A stretch of DNA of 64,000 nucleotides, from assembly GCF_009363895.1 (NCBI RefSeq), contig NZ_CP045434.1:62001-126000 (forward strand), written 5' to 3'. Of the stretch, positions 32,775 to 42,949 are shown in pieces. The translations under genes were made by a program, and so were the position numbers. The stretch is from Sphingomonas ginsengisoli An et al. 2013. Its GTDB lineage: Bacteria; Pseudomonadota; Alphaproteobacteria; Sphingomonadales; Sphingomonadaceae. The notes below the pieces were generated by a model. That model was not told the origin of the DNA and made no database searches. It saw only the letters and a list, made by a program, of their open reading frames with translations. The stretch's first letter is position 1; every line of letters begins with the position of its first letter.

Positions 32775-34220
32775 ATGCAGCGACGCAGCTTTCTGGCGGC
32801 CGGGACCGCGGCGGCGCTCAGCGGGTTGGCCGCGCGCAGCTGGGCCGCCGCCGGGCCGACCGCGGGCGATCTCGCCGGCGACGTCGCCATCCTGCGCGAA
32901 GCCTTGAAGCTCCATCCGGGCCTCTATCGCTACAACACGCCCGCCGCGTTCGAGGCGAAGCTCCAGCGCTTTGCCGCCGAATTCGTCCGCGCAGCCGACC
33001 AGGACGGCCGCTACCTCGCGCTGACCCGGCTGACCGCGCAAATCCGCTGCGGGCACAGCTACGGCAATTTCTTCAACCAGAAGAAGGTAGTCGCGGCGGC
33101 GCTGTTCGACCGCCCGACGCGGGTGCCGCTCCACTTCGTCTGGCTCAACCGGGCGATGGTGGTCACCGCCGATCCATCGGGCAACATCCCACGCGGCAGC
33201 CGGGTGGCACGGCTCAATGGAGCCGATCCGGCGGTGTTGCGCGATCGGTTGCTGCCGCTGATCCGCGCCGACGGTCACAACGACCTCAAGCGAATCTCGC
33301 TGCTCGAGGTGCGTGGCGACGACCGGATCGAGACCTTTGACGTGTTCCAGGGTCTGGTCGCCCCGCCCCTCGGCGGTGAGCATCGGCTCGAGTTGGTCGA
33401 GCCGGGCGGAAGGCGGCGGACGGTCGCGTTGCCGGCAATCGGGCTCGCCGCGCGTCAGGCGCAGATGGCGCCTGAGGCGGCGAGCGACAGTGCGCCGCGC
33501 TGGCAATGGGCGATGCGGTCCGACGGCGTCGCGGTGCTGACCATGCCCGGCTGGGCGCTGTGGGGCAGCAAATGGGATTGGAAGGGCTGGCTGAACGAGC
33601 GGCTCGACAGCCTGTCAGGCGCCAAGGGCCTCATCGTCGACCTCCGCGACAACGAGGGCGGCGAGGATTGTGGCGACCTGATCCTTGCCCGCCTGATCGA
33701 CCGATCGTTCACTCCGCCAGGCATTGAGCAGCGCATTCGCTTCCGCCGCACACCGCCCGCGATCGACAAATATCTCGACACCTGGGACGACAGTTTCCGC
33801 ACCCTTGGCGTCAATAGCCCGCCACTGCCCGGCGGCTTCTTTCGCCGTTCCGCGAGCGAAGACGCACTGGTGATCGAACCCGCGGGCAAGCGCCTGCCGG
33901 CGGCGGTCGCGGCGTTGATCGGACCTGTCTGCAGCAGCGCCACGTTCCAGTTCGCCAGCAACCTGCGAGCGATGCGCGGCGGCACTTTGGTCGGACGTCC
34001 CACCGGCGGCAACCGTCGCGGGATCAACGGTGGTTGCTTCTTCTTCGTCCGCCTGCCGGCCAGCGGGCTCGAATTCGACCTGCCCCTGGTCGGCTATTTC
34101 CCGACCACGCCCCAACCTGACGCGGGCCTGCTGCCCGATATCGCCGTAGCACCGACCGCTGCCGACATCGCCGTTGGACGCGACGTGGCGCTGGAACGCG
34201 CGGTGAAGGCGCTGACCTGA
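32775..34220 (+). CDS. S41-family peptidase-like secreted protein
   Basis: This 481-aa exported protein has a signal with a Tat-like start (RRSFLAAGTAAAL). The C-terminal half is a C-terminal-processing-peptidase fold. It has KGLIVDLRDNEGGEDCGD, then the nucleophile-type GPVCSSATFQFASNLRAM, then GGTLVGRPTGGNRRGINGG. A PDZ domain is not evident, and a helical N-terminal part replaces it. The catalytic Ser is probably in the CSSA segment. The substrate is unknown. Confidence 0.78.
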   Translation: MQRRSFLAAGTAAALSGLAARSWAAAGPTAGDLAGDVAILREALKLHPGLYRYNTPAAFEAKLQRFAAEFVRAADQDGRYLALTRLTAQIRCGHSYGNFFNQKKVVAAALFDRPTRVPLHFVWLNRAMVVTADPSGNIPRGSRVARLNGADPAVLRDRLLPLIRADGHNDLKRISLLEVRGDDRIETFDVFQGLVAPPLGGEHRLELVEPGGRRRTVALPAIGLAARQAQMAPEAASDSAPRWQWAMRSDGVAVLTMPGWALWGSKWDWKGWLNERLDSLSGAKGLIVDLRDNEGGEDCGDLILARLIDRSFTPPGIEQRIRFRRTPPAIDKYLDTWDDSFRTLGVNSPPLPGGFFRRSASEDALVIEPAGKRLPAAVAALIGPVCSSATFQFASNLRAMRGGTLVGRPTGGNRRGINGGCFFFVRLPASGLEFDLPLVGYFPTTPQPDAGLLPDIAVAPTAADIAVGRDVALERAVKALT

Positions 34221-34264
34221 AGCGCAGGCTTGTCGCTCGTCTGGCCGGGGCCTAGGTCGGGCCA

Positions 34265-35023
34265 ATGACGTCGCCTCGTACCTGGACCGCCGCCCTGCTG
34301 ATCATCGGCGACGAGATCCTGTCGGGGCGGACGCAGGACAAGAATGTCGCGCAGATCGCCAGTTGGCTCAACGTGCAGGGCATCCGCCTGAGCGAGGTGC
34401 GGGTGGTGCCCGACGTCGAGGCGCGGATTGTCGCGGCGGTGCAGGCGCTGCGGCAAGAAAGCGACTATCTCTTCACCACCGGCGGCATCGGGCCGACCCA
34501 TGACGACATCACCGTCGATGCGATCGCCGCGGCGGTCGGGGTGGGGGTGGTCGTCCATCCCGATGCGCGCGCAATCCTCGAGCGCTATTACGCCACCCGC
34601 GGCGGGCTGACCGAGGCGCGGCTGCGGATGGCGCGGGTGCCGGAGGGGGCCGAGCTGATCGTCAATCCGGTCAGCGGCGCGCCGGGCATCCGCTGGCAGA
34701 ACATCTTCATCCTCGCCGGGGTGCCGCACATCACTGCCGGGATGCTGGCCGGGCTGACCGGCCAGATCGAGGGCGGGCGGCCGATCGTCAGCGTGACAGT
34801 CGGCGCAATGGCGCCCGAGAGCGAGGTCGCCGACCTCCTGCGTGAGACCGAGCGCTCTACCGCCGGGGTCAGCATCGGCAGTTACCCCTTCTTCCGCGAG
34901 GGCAAAACCGGCGCCAATTTCGTGGTGAGGTCGGAGGACGGCGAACTCGCCCAGGCCACCGCCGACCTCCTCGCCGCCAGCCTCGAAAGCGCCGGCTATC
35001 CGGCGGTGCCCGGCGGGATCTGA
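34265..35023 (+). CDS. CinA-type molybdopterin-binding domain protein
   Basis: This 252-aa protein consists of the N-terminal MoCF-binding domain of CinA/competence-damage proteins (LLIIGDEILSGRTQDKN, TTGGIGPTHDDIT, NPVSGAPGIRWQNIFILAGVP). The C-terminal nicotinamide-nucleotide amidase domain is absent, so the protein is the short form common in alphaproteobacteria. ADP-ribose pyrophosphatase activity is known for some relatives. The gene end overlaps a convergent small gene by 28 bases. Confidence 0.88.
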   Translation: MTSPRTWTAALLIIGDEILSGRTQDKNVAQIASWLNVQGIRLSEVRVVPDVEARIVAAVQALRQESDYLFTTGGIGPTHDDITVDAIAAAVGVGVVVHPDARAILERYYATRGGLTEARLRMARVPEGAELIVNPVSGAPGIRWQNIFILAGVPHITAGMLAGLTGQIEGGRPIVSVTVGAMAPESEVADLLRETERSTAGVSIGSYPFFREGKTGANFVVRSEDGELAQATADLLAASLESAGYPAVPGGI

Positions 35024-35295
35024 AGCCCGGCGTACCAATCGGCATAGGGCGTGTTCTTCGCCAGGTGCCGGTTCCAGTCCGGGTCACCATCGTCCCACCA
35101 CACCGGCCCGCGCTCGCCCAGCGCGCGCTTGGTGCGATCGACCTCGGCGCGATCGCGGGAGCGCCGCGCGGCCATCAGTTGCTTGACGAGGCTTTCGCGC
35201 TCGGCCGGATCGAGCGCCGGATTGGAGCGGCGCCACAGCCGCCCCCGAACCACGAAATAGCGGCCGTCGGGGGTGACGGGATAATCGGCGCTCAG
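34996..35295 (-). CDS. Conserved small protein, possible CTG start
   Basis: This is a 99-aa protein if it starts at the CTG at 35295, which overlaps the stop of the upstream NTF2-like gene as CTGA. The first standard start is a GTG at 35253 (85 aa), but that would cut off DYPVTPDGRYF, which flows naturally into VVRGRLWRRSNPAL. The rest has a charged helix and a C-terminal RGPVWWDDGDPDWNRHLAKN segment. The function is unknown. I favour the longer form by sequence continuity; a start downstream of 35295 cannot be excluded. Confidence 0.62.
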   Translation of the reverse strand: MSADYPVTPDGRYFVVRGRLWRRSNPALDPAERESLVKQLMAARRSRDRAEVDRTKRALGERGPVWWDDGDPDWNRHLAKNTPYADWYAGLQIPPGTAG

Positions 35296-35657
35296 GCGTC
35301 CACCGTCGCCTTGGGCGGGACGACCTGGCTGTGCTGCACCACTGTCCAGTCGTCATGCCCGCGCCGCATCATGGTCGAACTGGCGAAGCATTTGTAGGTT
35401 TCGTTCCCGCGCTTCGCCTCGACCTGATAGCCGATCACGATCAGCCCTTCCTCGGGGCGCATCACCTTTTGGTCGGAGAAATTGACCTCGTCCCAGCGCG
35501 GCGTCTGCTTGACCGCCGCCTTGGCCTCATCACGCGAAAAGAGGAACGGTTCGGCGGGCAGCGCCATCACCACATTCTCGTCGACCAGGCGATCGTACAC
35601 CTCGTCGCCGCCGTGCCAGAGCTTCTCTTCCATTTCCCAGATGCGCGCGTCTTCCAT
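35292..35657 (-). CDS. DUF4440/SnoaL-like protein
   Basis: This 121-aa protein of the NTF2-like superfamily shows an N-terminal helix (DARIWEMEEKLWHGGDEVYD), a small sheet and a C-terminal DDWTVVQHSQVVP strand typical of DUF4440. It has no signal peptide. It is probably co-translated with the small gene at 34996. Family members have many roles, so none is proposed. Confidence 0.75.
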   Translation of the reverse strand: MEDARIWEMEEKLWHGGDEVYDRLVDENVVMALPAEPFLFSRDEAKAAVKQTPRWDEVNFSDQKVMRPEEGLIVIGYQVEAKRGNETYKCFASSTMMRRGHDDWTVVQHSQVVPPKATVDA

Positions 35658-35687
35658 GGGTCGTCTCCGTCGAACCGTCTGACGCTT

Positions 35688-36935
35688 CTAACGTGCGGCA
35701 GCGGACGCGGGTTCAGCCGGATCGACGTGACGTTTCGGCACTAGGCCCAATGCCGCAAAAGTCAGCCCGGCGAAGGCGGCGGCGATCACGAACGGCGCGC
35801 CGGGGAAGTGCCGGCCGCCGGCGGTGAAGTGCGCCAGCGCCGGATTGTAGAGCAACGGCGCGATCACTGCGCCGAGCGACATCACGCTCCCGCCGATGCC
35901 CTGGATCTCGCCTTGCGCGTTGGCGGGCACCCGCTGGCTGAGCATCGCTGACAGCGATGGCTGGACCAGGCTCTGCAGCGCCATGAACGGCAGGATGGCG
36001 AAAGCGACCACGGTCGAAGTGGCGAGCGCAAATCCGACGAACCCGCCGAGCGCGGAGAGGAGCCCGACCTGCGCGGTGCGCCGCTCGCCGAGGCGGTAGA
36101 CGATGCGGCCGGTCAGCGCCCCCTGCACGGTTGCCATCAGCACGCCCACGGCGGCCAGGCTCGCGCCGACGATGGCCGGGGTCCAGCCGAAGGCGGCGAC
36201 GCCCCAATAGGCCCAAATGCTCGGGTAGACGAGGCTGGCGATCTGCCACAGCAGGTAGCAGGCGACCACCGGCTTCAAGGCCGGCGTGCGGGCAATGACC
36301 CCGAGCGCGCCGAGTGGATTGGCACGCCGCCAGTCGAACGGCCGGCGAAGCTCGGGTCGAAGCGTCTCGGGAAAGACGGTCAGGCCGTAGACGAAGTTGA
36401 CCCCCGCCAGCACCGCCGCGGCGATGAACGGCGCTCGCGGGCCAAGTTCGCCGAGGAAACCGCCGAGCGCCGGGCCGACGATGAAGCCCAGCCCGAACGC
36501 CGCCCCGACGAAGCCGAACAGCCGGGCGCGGTCCCTGGGAGCGGTAATGTCGGCCAGCGCCGCCTGGCACGGCCCGTAGGTCGAGCCGAAAATTCCCGCG
36601 AGCAGTCGCCCGAGGAACAACAAGGGCAGGGTCTGTGCGACCGCCATCAGCAGATAGTCGATGCCGAGGCAGGCAAGGCAGCCGAGGATGATCTTGCGGC
36701 GTCCGAAGTGGTCGCCGAGGTTGCCGATGGTCGGCCCGAGCAGGAATTGCGCCGCGGCATAGGTGAGCGCCAGCCAGCCGCCGATCCGCGTCGCCTGCTC
36801 GATCCCGGTATGGCCGACATCCATCACCAGCCGCGGCAGCACCGGAATGACGATCCCGAACCCGATCGCGTCAATCAGGATCGTCACCAGCACGAACGCC
36901 GCAGCGTGCGGCCGGGGCGGAGCGGGGTCAGGCAT
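35688..36935 (-). CDS. MFS transporter, TetA-like
   Basis: This 415-aa, 12-helix transporter resembles the TetA/multidrug branch (DHA1). It has IDAIGFGIVIPVLPRLV in helix 1, GPTIGNLGDHFGRRKIILG as the loop-2/3 motif and GRLLAGIFGSTYGPCQAALADIT after it. It is most likely a proton-driven drug exporter; tetracycline resistance should not be assumed. The ATG at 36935 lies two bases after the stop of the upstream hydrolase gene, so the two are probably one transcript. Confidence 0.88.
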   Translation of the reverse strand: MPDPAPPRPHAAAFVLVTILIDAIGFGIVIPVLPRLVMDVGHTGIEQATRIGGWLALTYAAAQFLLGPTIGNLGDHFGRRKIILGCLACLGIDYLLMAVAQTLPLLFLGRLLAGIFGSTYGPCQAALADITAPRDRARLFGFVGAAFGLGFIVGPALGGFLGELGPRAPFIAAAVLAGVNFVYGLTVFPETLRPELRRPFDWRRANPLGALGVIARTPALKPVVACYLLWQIASLVYPSIWAYWGVAAFGWTPAIVGASLAAVGVLMATVQGALTGRIVYRLGERRTAQVGLLSALGGFVGFALATSTVVAFAILPFMALQSLVQPSLSAMLSQRVPANAQGEIQGIGGSVMSLGAVIAPLLYNPALAHFTAGGRHFPGAPFVIAAAFAGLTFAALGLVPKRHVDPAEPASAAAR

Positions 36936-36937
36936 CC

Positions 36938-38842
36938 CTATTGCGCACGGACCACCGGCAGCCACACCGCGCTCGCCTGCTCGCCGCCGCGCTCGAGCGT
37001 CACGGTCGCGGCGCGATAGTCACTCTTCTTGGCGAGGAAGATGTTGGGGACGAAGGTTTGCGGGTTGCGGTCGTAGAGCGGGAACAGGCTCGACTGGACC
37101 TGCACCATGATCCGGTGACCCGGCTGGAACACATGGTTCACCGTCGGCAGGCGGAAGCGATAACGCTGGACCTGGCCGGCGGGGATCGCGGTCGGGTTGG
37201 AGAAGCTGTTGCGATAGCGCCCGCGGAAGATGTCGAGGCTGATCGGCAGCTCGTAGCCGCCCATCTTTGTGTTGGTTGCGACCTCGTCGGGATAGACGTC
37301 GATCACCTTGACTACGAAGTCGCCGTCGGTGCCGGTGGTCGCCGCATAGATGTCGGCCATCGGCGGGCCCGACACCCGCACCGGCGCCGTCAACACCGGG
37401 CTGGTGTAGGTCATGACGTCGGTCCGCCCGTCGACTCCGCGTTGGTCGCTGACCAGCCAGTCGCCCCAGCGGCCGTCGTCGAAATTGACCGGCCGCGGCA
37501 GGTGCGGGACGGGCTTGGCGGGATCGGAGACGTAACTGTCGCCGCCGACTGCGCCCTTGTCCCAGCCGAGGCTGCCGCCTTCGCGCAAGTAGATGGGCGT
37601 CAGCGGCGCGGCGCAGCCGGCCTCGCAGGCGAGCGGCCACTGGGCCAGCCGGTCCCAATGATTCTCGCCGGTGTTATAGATCGCCGCCTGCGGCAGGTTC
37701 GCCGGCGGACCGTCCTTGAGATACTGGTTGAACAGCGGCAGCACCATCTGCTCGCGGAATTGCTGGGCGGTGTCGCCGTTCCAATCGAGCGGGCCGAGGC
37801 TGCGGCCCTCGCGATTGACCTGGCTGTGTCGCCACGGTCCCATCACGAGGTAGTTGTTGCCGAGCTTGCCGGCAGCTTTGAGCGCCTCCCAGCTGTGGAT
37901 GGCACCGTACATGTCCTCCTGGTCCCACAGCCCCTGTTCCCAGATGGTCGGGACATTGGAGGGGTTGGCGGCGAGCAGCTTGTCGAGCGCTTGGCCCTGC
38001 CAGAATTCGTCATAGGCGGGATGCGCGACCATTCGCTGCCAGAAGGGCAGCTGATCATAGCCCGACTTCTTCGCCCAGTCGCCGGCCGAGCCGACGGTGC
38101 GGAAATTGTCATAGTCGTCGTAGCCGCCGCTCGGCGGGGCGGCGCCGTCGCCCTTGTAGCCGGTCTGGCTGCCGATCCAGCCGATGTTGGCGAGGCGGAA
38201 GGCGCCGTAATGGAACCAATCGTCGCCCATCCAGCCGTCGACCATCGGGCTCTCGGGCGCGGCGACCTTGAGCGCGGGGTGGGGATGGAGCAGCGCCATC
38301 ACGACCGTGAAGCCTTCGTAGGAGGAGCCGATCATTCCGACCCGCCCGTTCGACTGGGGCAGGTTGCGCTTGTTCACCAGCCAGTCGATCGTGTCGTAGG
38401 CGTCGGTGACGTGGTCGACCTTGGTATTGTTGAGCCGGCCGATCACCGGGCGGGTGACGACATATTGCCCTTCCGAGCCGTACTTGCCGCGCACGTCCTG
38501 ATAGACCCGGATGTAGCCGGCCTTGACGAACATCTCGTCGGCTAGCGGCAGGGTCGAGAGCATCGACGGGCTGTCCATCCGCTCCGCCCTGCCCTTGGCG
38601 TTGTAGGGCGTGCGCGTCAGCACGATCGGCGCGTTGACCGCATTCTTGGGGATGACGATCACGGTGTAGAGACGGGTCCCGTCGCGCATCGGGATCATCT
38701 CTTCGCGCTTGATATAGTCGCGGTTGTCGGTCGGCGGGGTGAACTTGGCCGGGATGTCGCCGCGCGGCGGTGCGAGTAGCTGGGCCGGAGCGGCCGTGGC
38801 GGCCAGTGACAGCGAGGCGAGGAGCAGCAGCTTGAGCTTCAC
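36938..38842 (-). CDS. CocE/NonD-family alpha/beta hydrolase
   Basis: This exported 634-aa hydrolase has a signal peptide (to about PAQ) and then an alpha/beta-hydrolase core. The nucleophile elbow is GMIGSSYEGF and the YQDVRGKYGSEG motif is typical of the family. A C-terminal jelly-roll domain (MVQVQSSLFPLYDRNPQTF) follows. The family includes X-Pro dipeptidyl peptidase, cocaine esterase and alpha-amino-acid ester hydrolase. The GTG at 38842 gives the signal peptide at the start; the frame stays open to 38959. Confidence 0.88.
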   Translation of the reverse strand: MKLKLLLLASLSLAATAAPAQLLAPPRGDIPAKFTPPTDNRDYIKREEMIPMRDGTRLYTVIVIPKNAVNAPIVLTRTPYNAKGRAERMDSPSMLSTLPLADEMFVKAGYIRVYQDVRGKYGSEGQYVVTRPVIGRLNNTKVDHVTDAYDTIDWLVNKRNLPQSNGRVGMIGSSYEGFTVVMALLHPHPALKVAAPESPMVDGWMGDDWFHYGAFRLANIGWIGSQTGYKGDGAAPPSGGYDDYDNFRTVGSAGDWAKKSGYDQLPFWQRMVAHPAYDEFWQGQALDKLLAANPSNVPTIWEQGLWDQEDMYGAIHSWEALKAAGKLGNNYLVMGPWRHSQVNREGRSLGPLDWNGDTAQQFREQMVLPLFNQYLKDGPPANLPQAAIYNTGENHWDRLAQWPLACEAGCAAPLTPIYLREGGSLGWDKGAVGGDSYVSDPAKPVPHLPRPVNFDDGRWGDWLVSDQRGVDGRTDVMTYTSPVLTAPVRVSGPPMADIYAATTGTDGDFVVKVIDVYPDEVATNTKMGGYELPISLDIFRGRYRNSFSNPTAIPAGQVQRYRFRLPTVNHVFQPGHRIMVQVQSSLFPLYDRNPQTFVPNIFLAKKSDYRAATVTLERGGEQASAVWLPVVRAQ

Positions 38843-38979
38843 GAGGGCACGACTCCGTTCCGACAGGATGTGAGGCGCGCAGGTAGAGCCCTTCGTCGCC
38901 GACTGCGCAACATTACGAAGCCGCCATTGGTCGAAGAGCCGGGTCGCACATCCCGCCAAGCAGGCCTAAGGACAGCGCC

Positions 38980-39888
38980 GTGACCACCGATCGCGCCAGC
39001 TCGTCGAGTCGCCAGGCCCTAGTGCCGAGCCTGGCACTGCTCTTGTGTGGTTGCTCTTCGGCCAGCGTGCTCGACCCCGCGGGACCGGTCGCCGACGCCA
39101 ATCGCACCATCCTCGTCAACGCGACGGTGATCATGCTGGCGATCATCGTGCCGACGATCATCGCCACGCTGGCGTTTGCCTGGTGGTATCGCGAAGGGAA
39201 CACTCGCGCCGACTACAAGCCTGACTTCGTTTATTCGGGACGGGTCGAACTGCTGGTGTGGTCGATTCCGCTCCTGACCATCATGTTCCTCGGCGGGGTG
39301 ATCTGGATCGGCAGCCATCAGCTCGACCCGCACAAGCCGCTCCCGGCCAAGTCCGCCCCGCTCGAGGTGCAGGTGGTCGCGCTCGATTGGAAATGGCTCT
39401 TCATCTACCCGGCGCAGGGGGTTGCGACGGTCAACGTCCTGCCACTCCCCGCCGGGGTGCCGGTCCACTTCAAGCTGACCTCGGCCAGCGTCATGAACAG
39501 CTTCTTCATCCCCCGCCTCGGCAGCCAGATCTACGCGATGAGCGGGATGCAGAGCGAGCTCTGGCTGCAGGCCGACAAGCCCGGCCGCTATCCCGGCGTA
39601 TCCGCCCATTTCAGCGGCGATGGCTTCTCGCACATGGGATTCCAGGCGGTCGCCATGCCGCCGCAGCAATTCGCCGCCTGGACGGCGCAGGCGCGGGCAG
39701 GGGGCCGGGTGCTGGACGCGCGGACCTATCCGCTGCTCGCCCGCCAGAGCCAGAACGTCGCGCCGTTCACCATCGGCCAGGTCCAGCCGAACCTGTTCGC
39801 GGCGATCGTCGACCAGACGCTGCCGCCAAGCCAGGGACCGATCGCCGGCCGCGGCGGTCCGCACGTCAAGGAAAACGGGGGCGAGTAG
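38980..39888 (+). CDS. cyoA: Quinol oxidase subunit II
   Basis: This 302-aa subunit of the cytochrome bo3-type oxidase has a lipoprotein signal with LLLCGC, two transmembrane helices and a periplasmic cupredoxin domain. The domain lacks the copper-A Cys/His ligands ([17 protein letters not shown]…), which shows that the donor is quinol and not cytochrome c. It starts with GTG at 38980 and heads the cyoABCD operon; cyoB starts two bases after its stop. Confidence 0.93.
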   Translation: MTTDRASSSSRQALVPSLALLLCGCSSASVLDPAGPVADANRTILVNATVIMLAIIVPTIIATLAFAWWYREGNTRADYKPDFVYSGRVELLVWSIPLLTIMFLGGVIWIGSHQLDPHKPLPAKSAPLEVQVVALDWKWLFIYPAQGVATVNVLPLPAGVPVHFKLTSASVMNSFFIPRLGSQIYAMSGMQSELWLQADKPGRYPGVSAHFSGDGFSHMGFQAVAMPPQQFAAWTAQARAGGRVLDARTYPLLARQSQNVAPFTIGQVQPNLFAAIVDQTLPPSQGPIAGRGGPHVKENGGE

Positions 39889-39889
39889 G

Positions 39890-41893
39890 ATGTTCGGCAA
39901 GCTCACCTGGGCGGCGATCCCCTTCGATCAGCCGATCCCCCTCGTCGCGGGGCTGCTGGTTGGCGTCGTGCTGATCGGCACGCTTGGTTGGATCACCTGG
40001 GCCGGGCATTGGCGCTATCTGTGGGATGAGTGGATCACGTCCGTCGACCACAAACGGATCGGCGTCATGTACGTCGTTCTCGCGCTCGCCATGCTGATCC
40101 GCGGCTTCGTTGACGCGATCATGATGCGTTCGCAGCAGGCGCTGGCCATCAATGCGCCGGGCTTCCTGCCGCCAGAGCATTACGACCAGCTCTTCTCGGC
40201 GCACGGGACGATCATGATCTTCTTCGGCGCGATGCCGTTCATCATCGGTCTGATGAACTTCGTCGTACCGCTCCAGCTGGGCGTGCGCGACGTCGCCTTT
40301 CCGACTCTCAATTCGGTGAGCTTCTGGCTGACCGCGGCGGGCGCACTGCTGGTCAACGTCAGCCTGGTGGTCGGCGAGTTCGCGCGGACCGGCTGGCTCC
40401 CTTACGCGCCCCTGTCGGAGATGAACTACTCGCCCGGGGTCGGGGTCGATTATTATCTGTGGGCGATCCAGATTTCGGGCGTCGGCACGCTGATGGCCGG
40501 AGTCAATTTCGTCACCACCATCCTCAAGCTGCGCGCCCCCGGCATGGGCTATTTGCGGATGCCAATGTTCTGCTGGACCGCGCTCGCCTCCAACCTGCTG
40601 ATCGTCGCCGCCTTCCCGATCCTCACCGCGACGCTCGCGATGCTGACCCTCGACCGATACCTTGGCTTCCACTTCTTCACGAACGACGGCGGCGGTAACG
40701 CCATGATGTTCATGAATCTGATCTGGGCCTGGGGTCACCCGGAAGTCTACATCCTGATCCTGCCCAGCTTCGGGGTTTTCTCCGAAGTCATCTCGACCTT
40801 CAGCCGCAAGCCGCTGTTCGGTTACCGCTCGATGGTCGCCGCGACTCTGTTCATCTGCGTCGTCTCCTTCATGGTTTGGCTCCACCACTTCTTCACCATG
40901 GGGGCGGGGGCCGACGTCAACGCCGCCTTCGGCATCGCCACCTCGATCATCGCGGTCGGGACGGGCGTGAAGATCTTCAACTGGCTGTTCACCCTCTACG
41001 GCGGCCGGATCCGTTTCTCGACCCCGATGCTGTGGTCGCTGGGCTTCATGACCACCTGGATCGTCGGCGGGATGACCGGCGTCCTGCTGGCGGTGCCGCC
41101 GGCGGACTTCCAGCTTCACAACAGCATGTTTCTCGTCGCCCACTTCCACAACGTGATCATCGCCGGGGTGCTGTTCGGCTCCTTCGCCGGGCTGACCTTC
41201 TGGTTCCCCAAGGCGTTCGGCTTCACGCTCGACGAGAAATGGGGTCACTGGGCCTTCTGGCTGTCGATCACCGGCTTCATCGTGGTCTTCACGCCGCTCT
41301 ACATCCTCGGCTTGGACGGCATGACCCGGCGGCTGCAGAGCATCGACAATCCGGCGTGGGAGCCGTGGCTGCTGGTCGCGCTGGCCGGCATCGTCATCAT
41401 GCTCGCCGGGGTCGCCGCGCAGGTCGGCCAACTGGTCGTCTCGATCCGCAATCGCGAGCAACTGCGCGACCGCACCGGCGACCCGTGGGATGGGCGCAGC
41501 CTCGAATGGTCGACCACCTCGCCGCCGCCGGTGTTCAACTTCGCGGTGCTTCCCGACGTCCGTGGCGAGGAGGCCTATTGGGAAATCAAGGAGCGCGCAT
41601 TTGAGCAGCAGCAACTGTCCCCGCGGCCCGACTATCAACCCATCCACATGCCTCGCAACAGTCCGACCGGCGTGGTCTGCGCCTTCTTCGCCAGCTTCAC
41701 CGGCTTCGCCTTGATCTGGCATATCTGGTGGCTGGTGGTGGTGAGCCTGATCGGCGCCTACGCCACCTTCGTGGTCTTCGCCTGGCGCGACCATGACGAA
41801 TATGAAATTCCCGCCGACGAGGTCGAGCGGCAGGACCAGCAACGCCGCGCCGAGCGCCAGCGCTGGCTCGACCAGGGACGTGAACTCGCATGA
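39890..41893 (+). CDS. cyoB: Quinol oxidase subunit I
   Basis: This 667-aa catalytic subunit of the haem–copper oxidase reduces oxygen to water and pumps protons. Haem and copper ligands are visible in [24 protein letters not shown] (His-Tyr cross-link pair), HHFFTMG and HFHNVIIAG. The [15 protein letters not shown] segment and proton-path residues are conserved. Longer readings of this frame start inside cyoA and are not real. It overlaps cyoC by four bases (ATGA). Confidence 0.96.
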   Translation: MFGKLTWAAIPFDQPIPLVAGLLVGVVLIGTLGWITWAGHWRYLWDEWITSVDHKRIGVMYVVLALAMLIRGFVDAIMMRSQQALAINAPGFLPPEHYDQLFSAHGTIMIFFGAMPFIIGLMNFVVPLQLGVRDVAFPTLNSVSFWLTAAGALLVNVSLVVGEFARTGWLPYAPLSEMNYSPGVGVDYYLWAIQISGVGTLMAGVNFVTTILKLRAPGMGYLRMPMFCWTALASNLLIVAAFPILTATLAMLTLDRYLGFHFFTNDGGGNAMMFMNLIWAWGHPEVYILILPSFGVFSEVISTFSRKPLFGYRSMVAATLFICVVSFMVWLHHFFTMGAGADVNAAFGIATSIIAVGTGVKIFNWLFTLYGGRIRFSTPMLWSLGFMTTWIVGGMTGVLLAVPPADFQLHNSMFLVAHFHNVIIAGVLFGSFAGLTFWFPKAFGFTLDEKWGHWAFWLSITGFIVVFTPLYILGLDGMTRRLQSIDNPAWEPWLLVALAGIVIMLAGVAAQVGQLVVSIRNREQLRDRTGDPWDGRSLEWSTTSPPPVFNFAVLPDVRGEEAYWEIKERAFEQQQLSPRPDYQPIHMPRNSPTGVVCAFFASFTGFALIWHIWWLVVVSLIGAYATFVVFAWRDHDEYEIPADEVERQDQQRRAERQRWLDQGRELA

Positions 41894-42558
41894 GCGCTCC
41901 TTCTGCTCGCCCGCGCGACCCCTACCAGCTCGGCCACGGGCACGAGCATGGCCACGGCCACCATGCCGCGACCGGCCATGGCGAGGGCGGTCCTGCCTCC
42001 AAGCGGATCACCACCGCCTACGGTTTCTGGATCTTCCTGCTCAGCGACTTCGTCATCTTCGCCGGTTTCTTTGCGGCCTACGCCGTGCTGCGCGACCAGA
42101 CCGCCGGCGGCCCGGCGATCGGCGGCATCGTCGATCCCTCGCGCGTCGCCTGGCAGACGGCATTGCTCCTGCTGTCGAGCTTCACCGCCGGGCTCGGCAG
42201 CCTCGCCGCCGCCCGCAAGAATCTGCTGTGGAGCGAGATCGCGCTGCTGGTCACCGGCCTGCTCGGCTTCGGCTTCCTCGCGCTCGAGTTCGCCGAATTC
42301 GCCAAGATGATCCACGAGGGCGCCGGGCCGGATCGCAGCGCCTTCCTCTCGTCCTTCTTCGCGCTGGTCGGCTGTCACGGGCTGCACGTCTCGGCCGGTC
42401 TCCTCTGGCTCGGCACGATGATGGCGCAATTGTGGGCCAAGGGGTTCCGCGCCGACATCGAGCGGCGGCTGCTCTGCTTCAACCTCTTCTGGCACGCGCT
42501 CGACATCATCTGGGTGGCGATCTTCACCATGGTCTATCTGATGGGATTGGTGGCATGA
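41890..42558 (+). CDS. cyoC: Quinol oxidase subunit III
   Basis: This 222-aa membrane protein of the oxidase has five helices, with [21 protein letters not shown] and [21 protein letters not shown] as family signatures. The N-terminus carries an unusual His/Gly-rich stretch ([10 protein letters not shown], residues 16–25) not needed by the family; it could bind metal. The start overlaps cyoB and the stop overlaps cyoD (ATGA), so all subunits are translated together. Confidence 0.93.
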   Translation: MSAPSARPRDPYQLGHGHEHGHGHHAATGHGEGGPASKRITTAYGFWIFLLSDFVIFAGFFAAYAVLRDQTAGGPAIGGIVDPSRVAWQTALLLLSSFTAGLGSLAAARKNLLWSEIALLVTGLLGFGFLALEFAEFAKMIHEGAGPDRSAFLSSFFALVGCHGLHVSAGLLWLGTMMAQLWAKGFRADIERRLLCFNLFWHALDIIWVAIFTMVYLMGLVA

Positions 42559-42947
42559 CCGAAGAGCAGACCGGCAGCGACGACCATGACGTCGCGCCCG
42601 GCGACGACACCGACAGTGGCGAACTCGGCGGCGGACTGACCGGCTACATCGTCGGGCTGGCGCTGGCCGCCGGCCTCACCGCCGCCAGTTTCTTCATCCT
42701 CAAGTCGAGTGTCATCTGGCAGCCCGCCATCCCCGCTGCGCTGATCGCGCTGGCGATTGCCCAGATGGGCGTCCACCTAGTCTTTTTCCTCCACGTCACC
42801 AGCGGTCCCGACAACACCAACAACGTGCTGGCGCTGGCCTTCGGGGTGCTGATCGTCGGGCTCGTGCTGCTGGGCTCGATGTGGATCATGGCCCACCTCA
42901 ACCATCAGCTGATGCCGATGGGCGAGATGATGAAGCGGATGCGCTGA
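42555..42947 (+). CDS. cyoD: Quinol oxidase subunit IV
   Basis: This 130-aa subunit has three helices after an acidic leader (GSDDHDVAPGDD). LAIAQMGVHLVFFLHVT and the final helix are typical of CyoD/CtaF. It assists assembly of the oxidase core. No cyoE (haem O synthase) follows; two bases after the stop a two-component kinase ends on the opposite strand, so haem O synthesis must be encoded elsewhere. Confidence 0.9.
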   Translation: MTEEQTGSDDHDVAPGDDTDSGELGGGLTGYIVGLALAAGLTAASFFILKSSVIWQPAIPAALIALAIAQMGVHLVFFLHVTSGPDNTNNVLALAFGVLIVGLVLLGSMWIMAHLNHQLMPMGEMMKRMR

Positions 42948-42949
42948 CG

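Noticed and set aside
39866..41842. 658-codon open frame antisense to cyoB
   Set aside because: Asp/Glu/Arg-rich composition is the mirror of a membrane-protein gene in high-GC DNA; no ribosome site and no resemblance.
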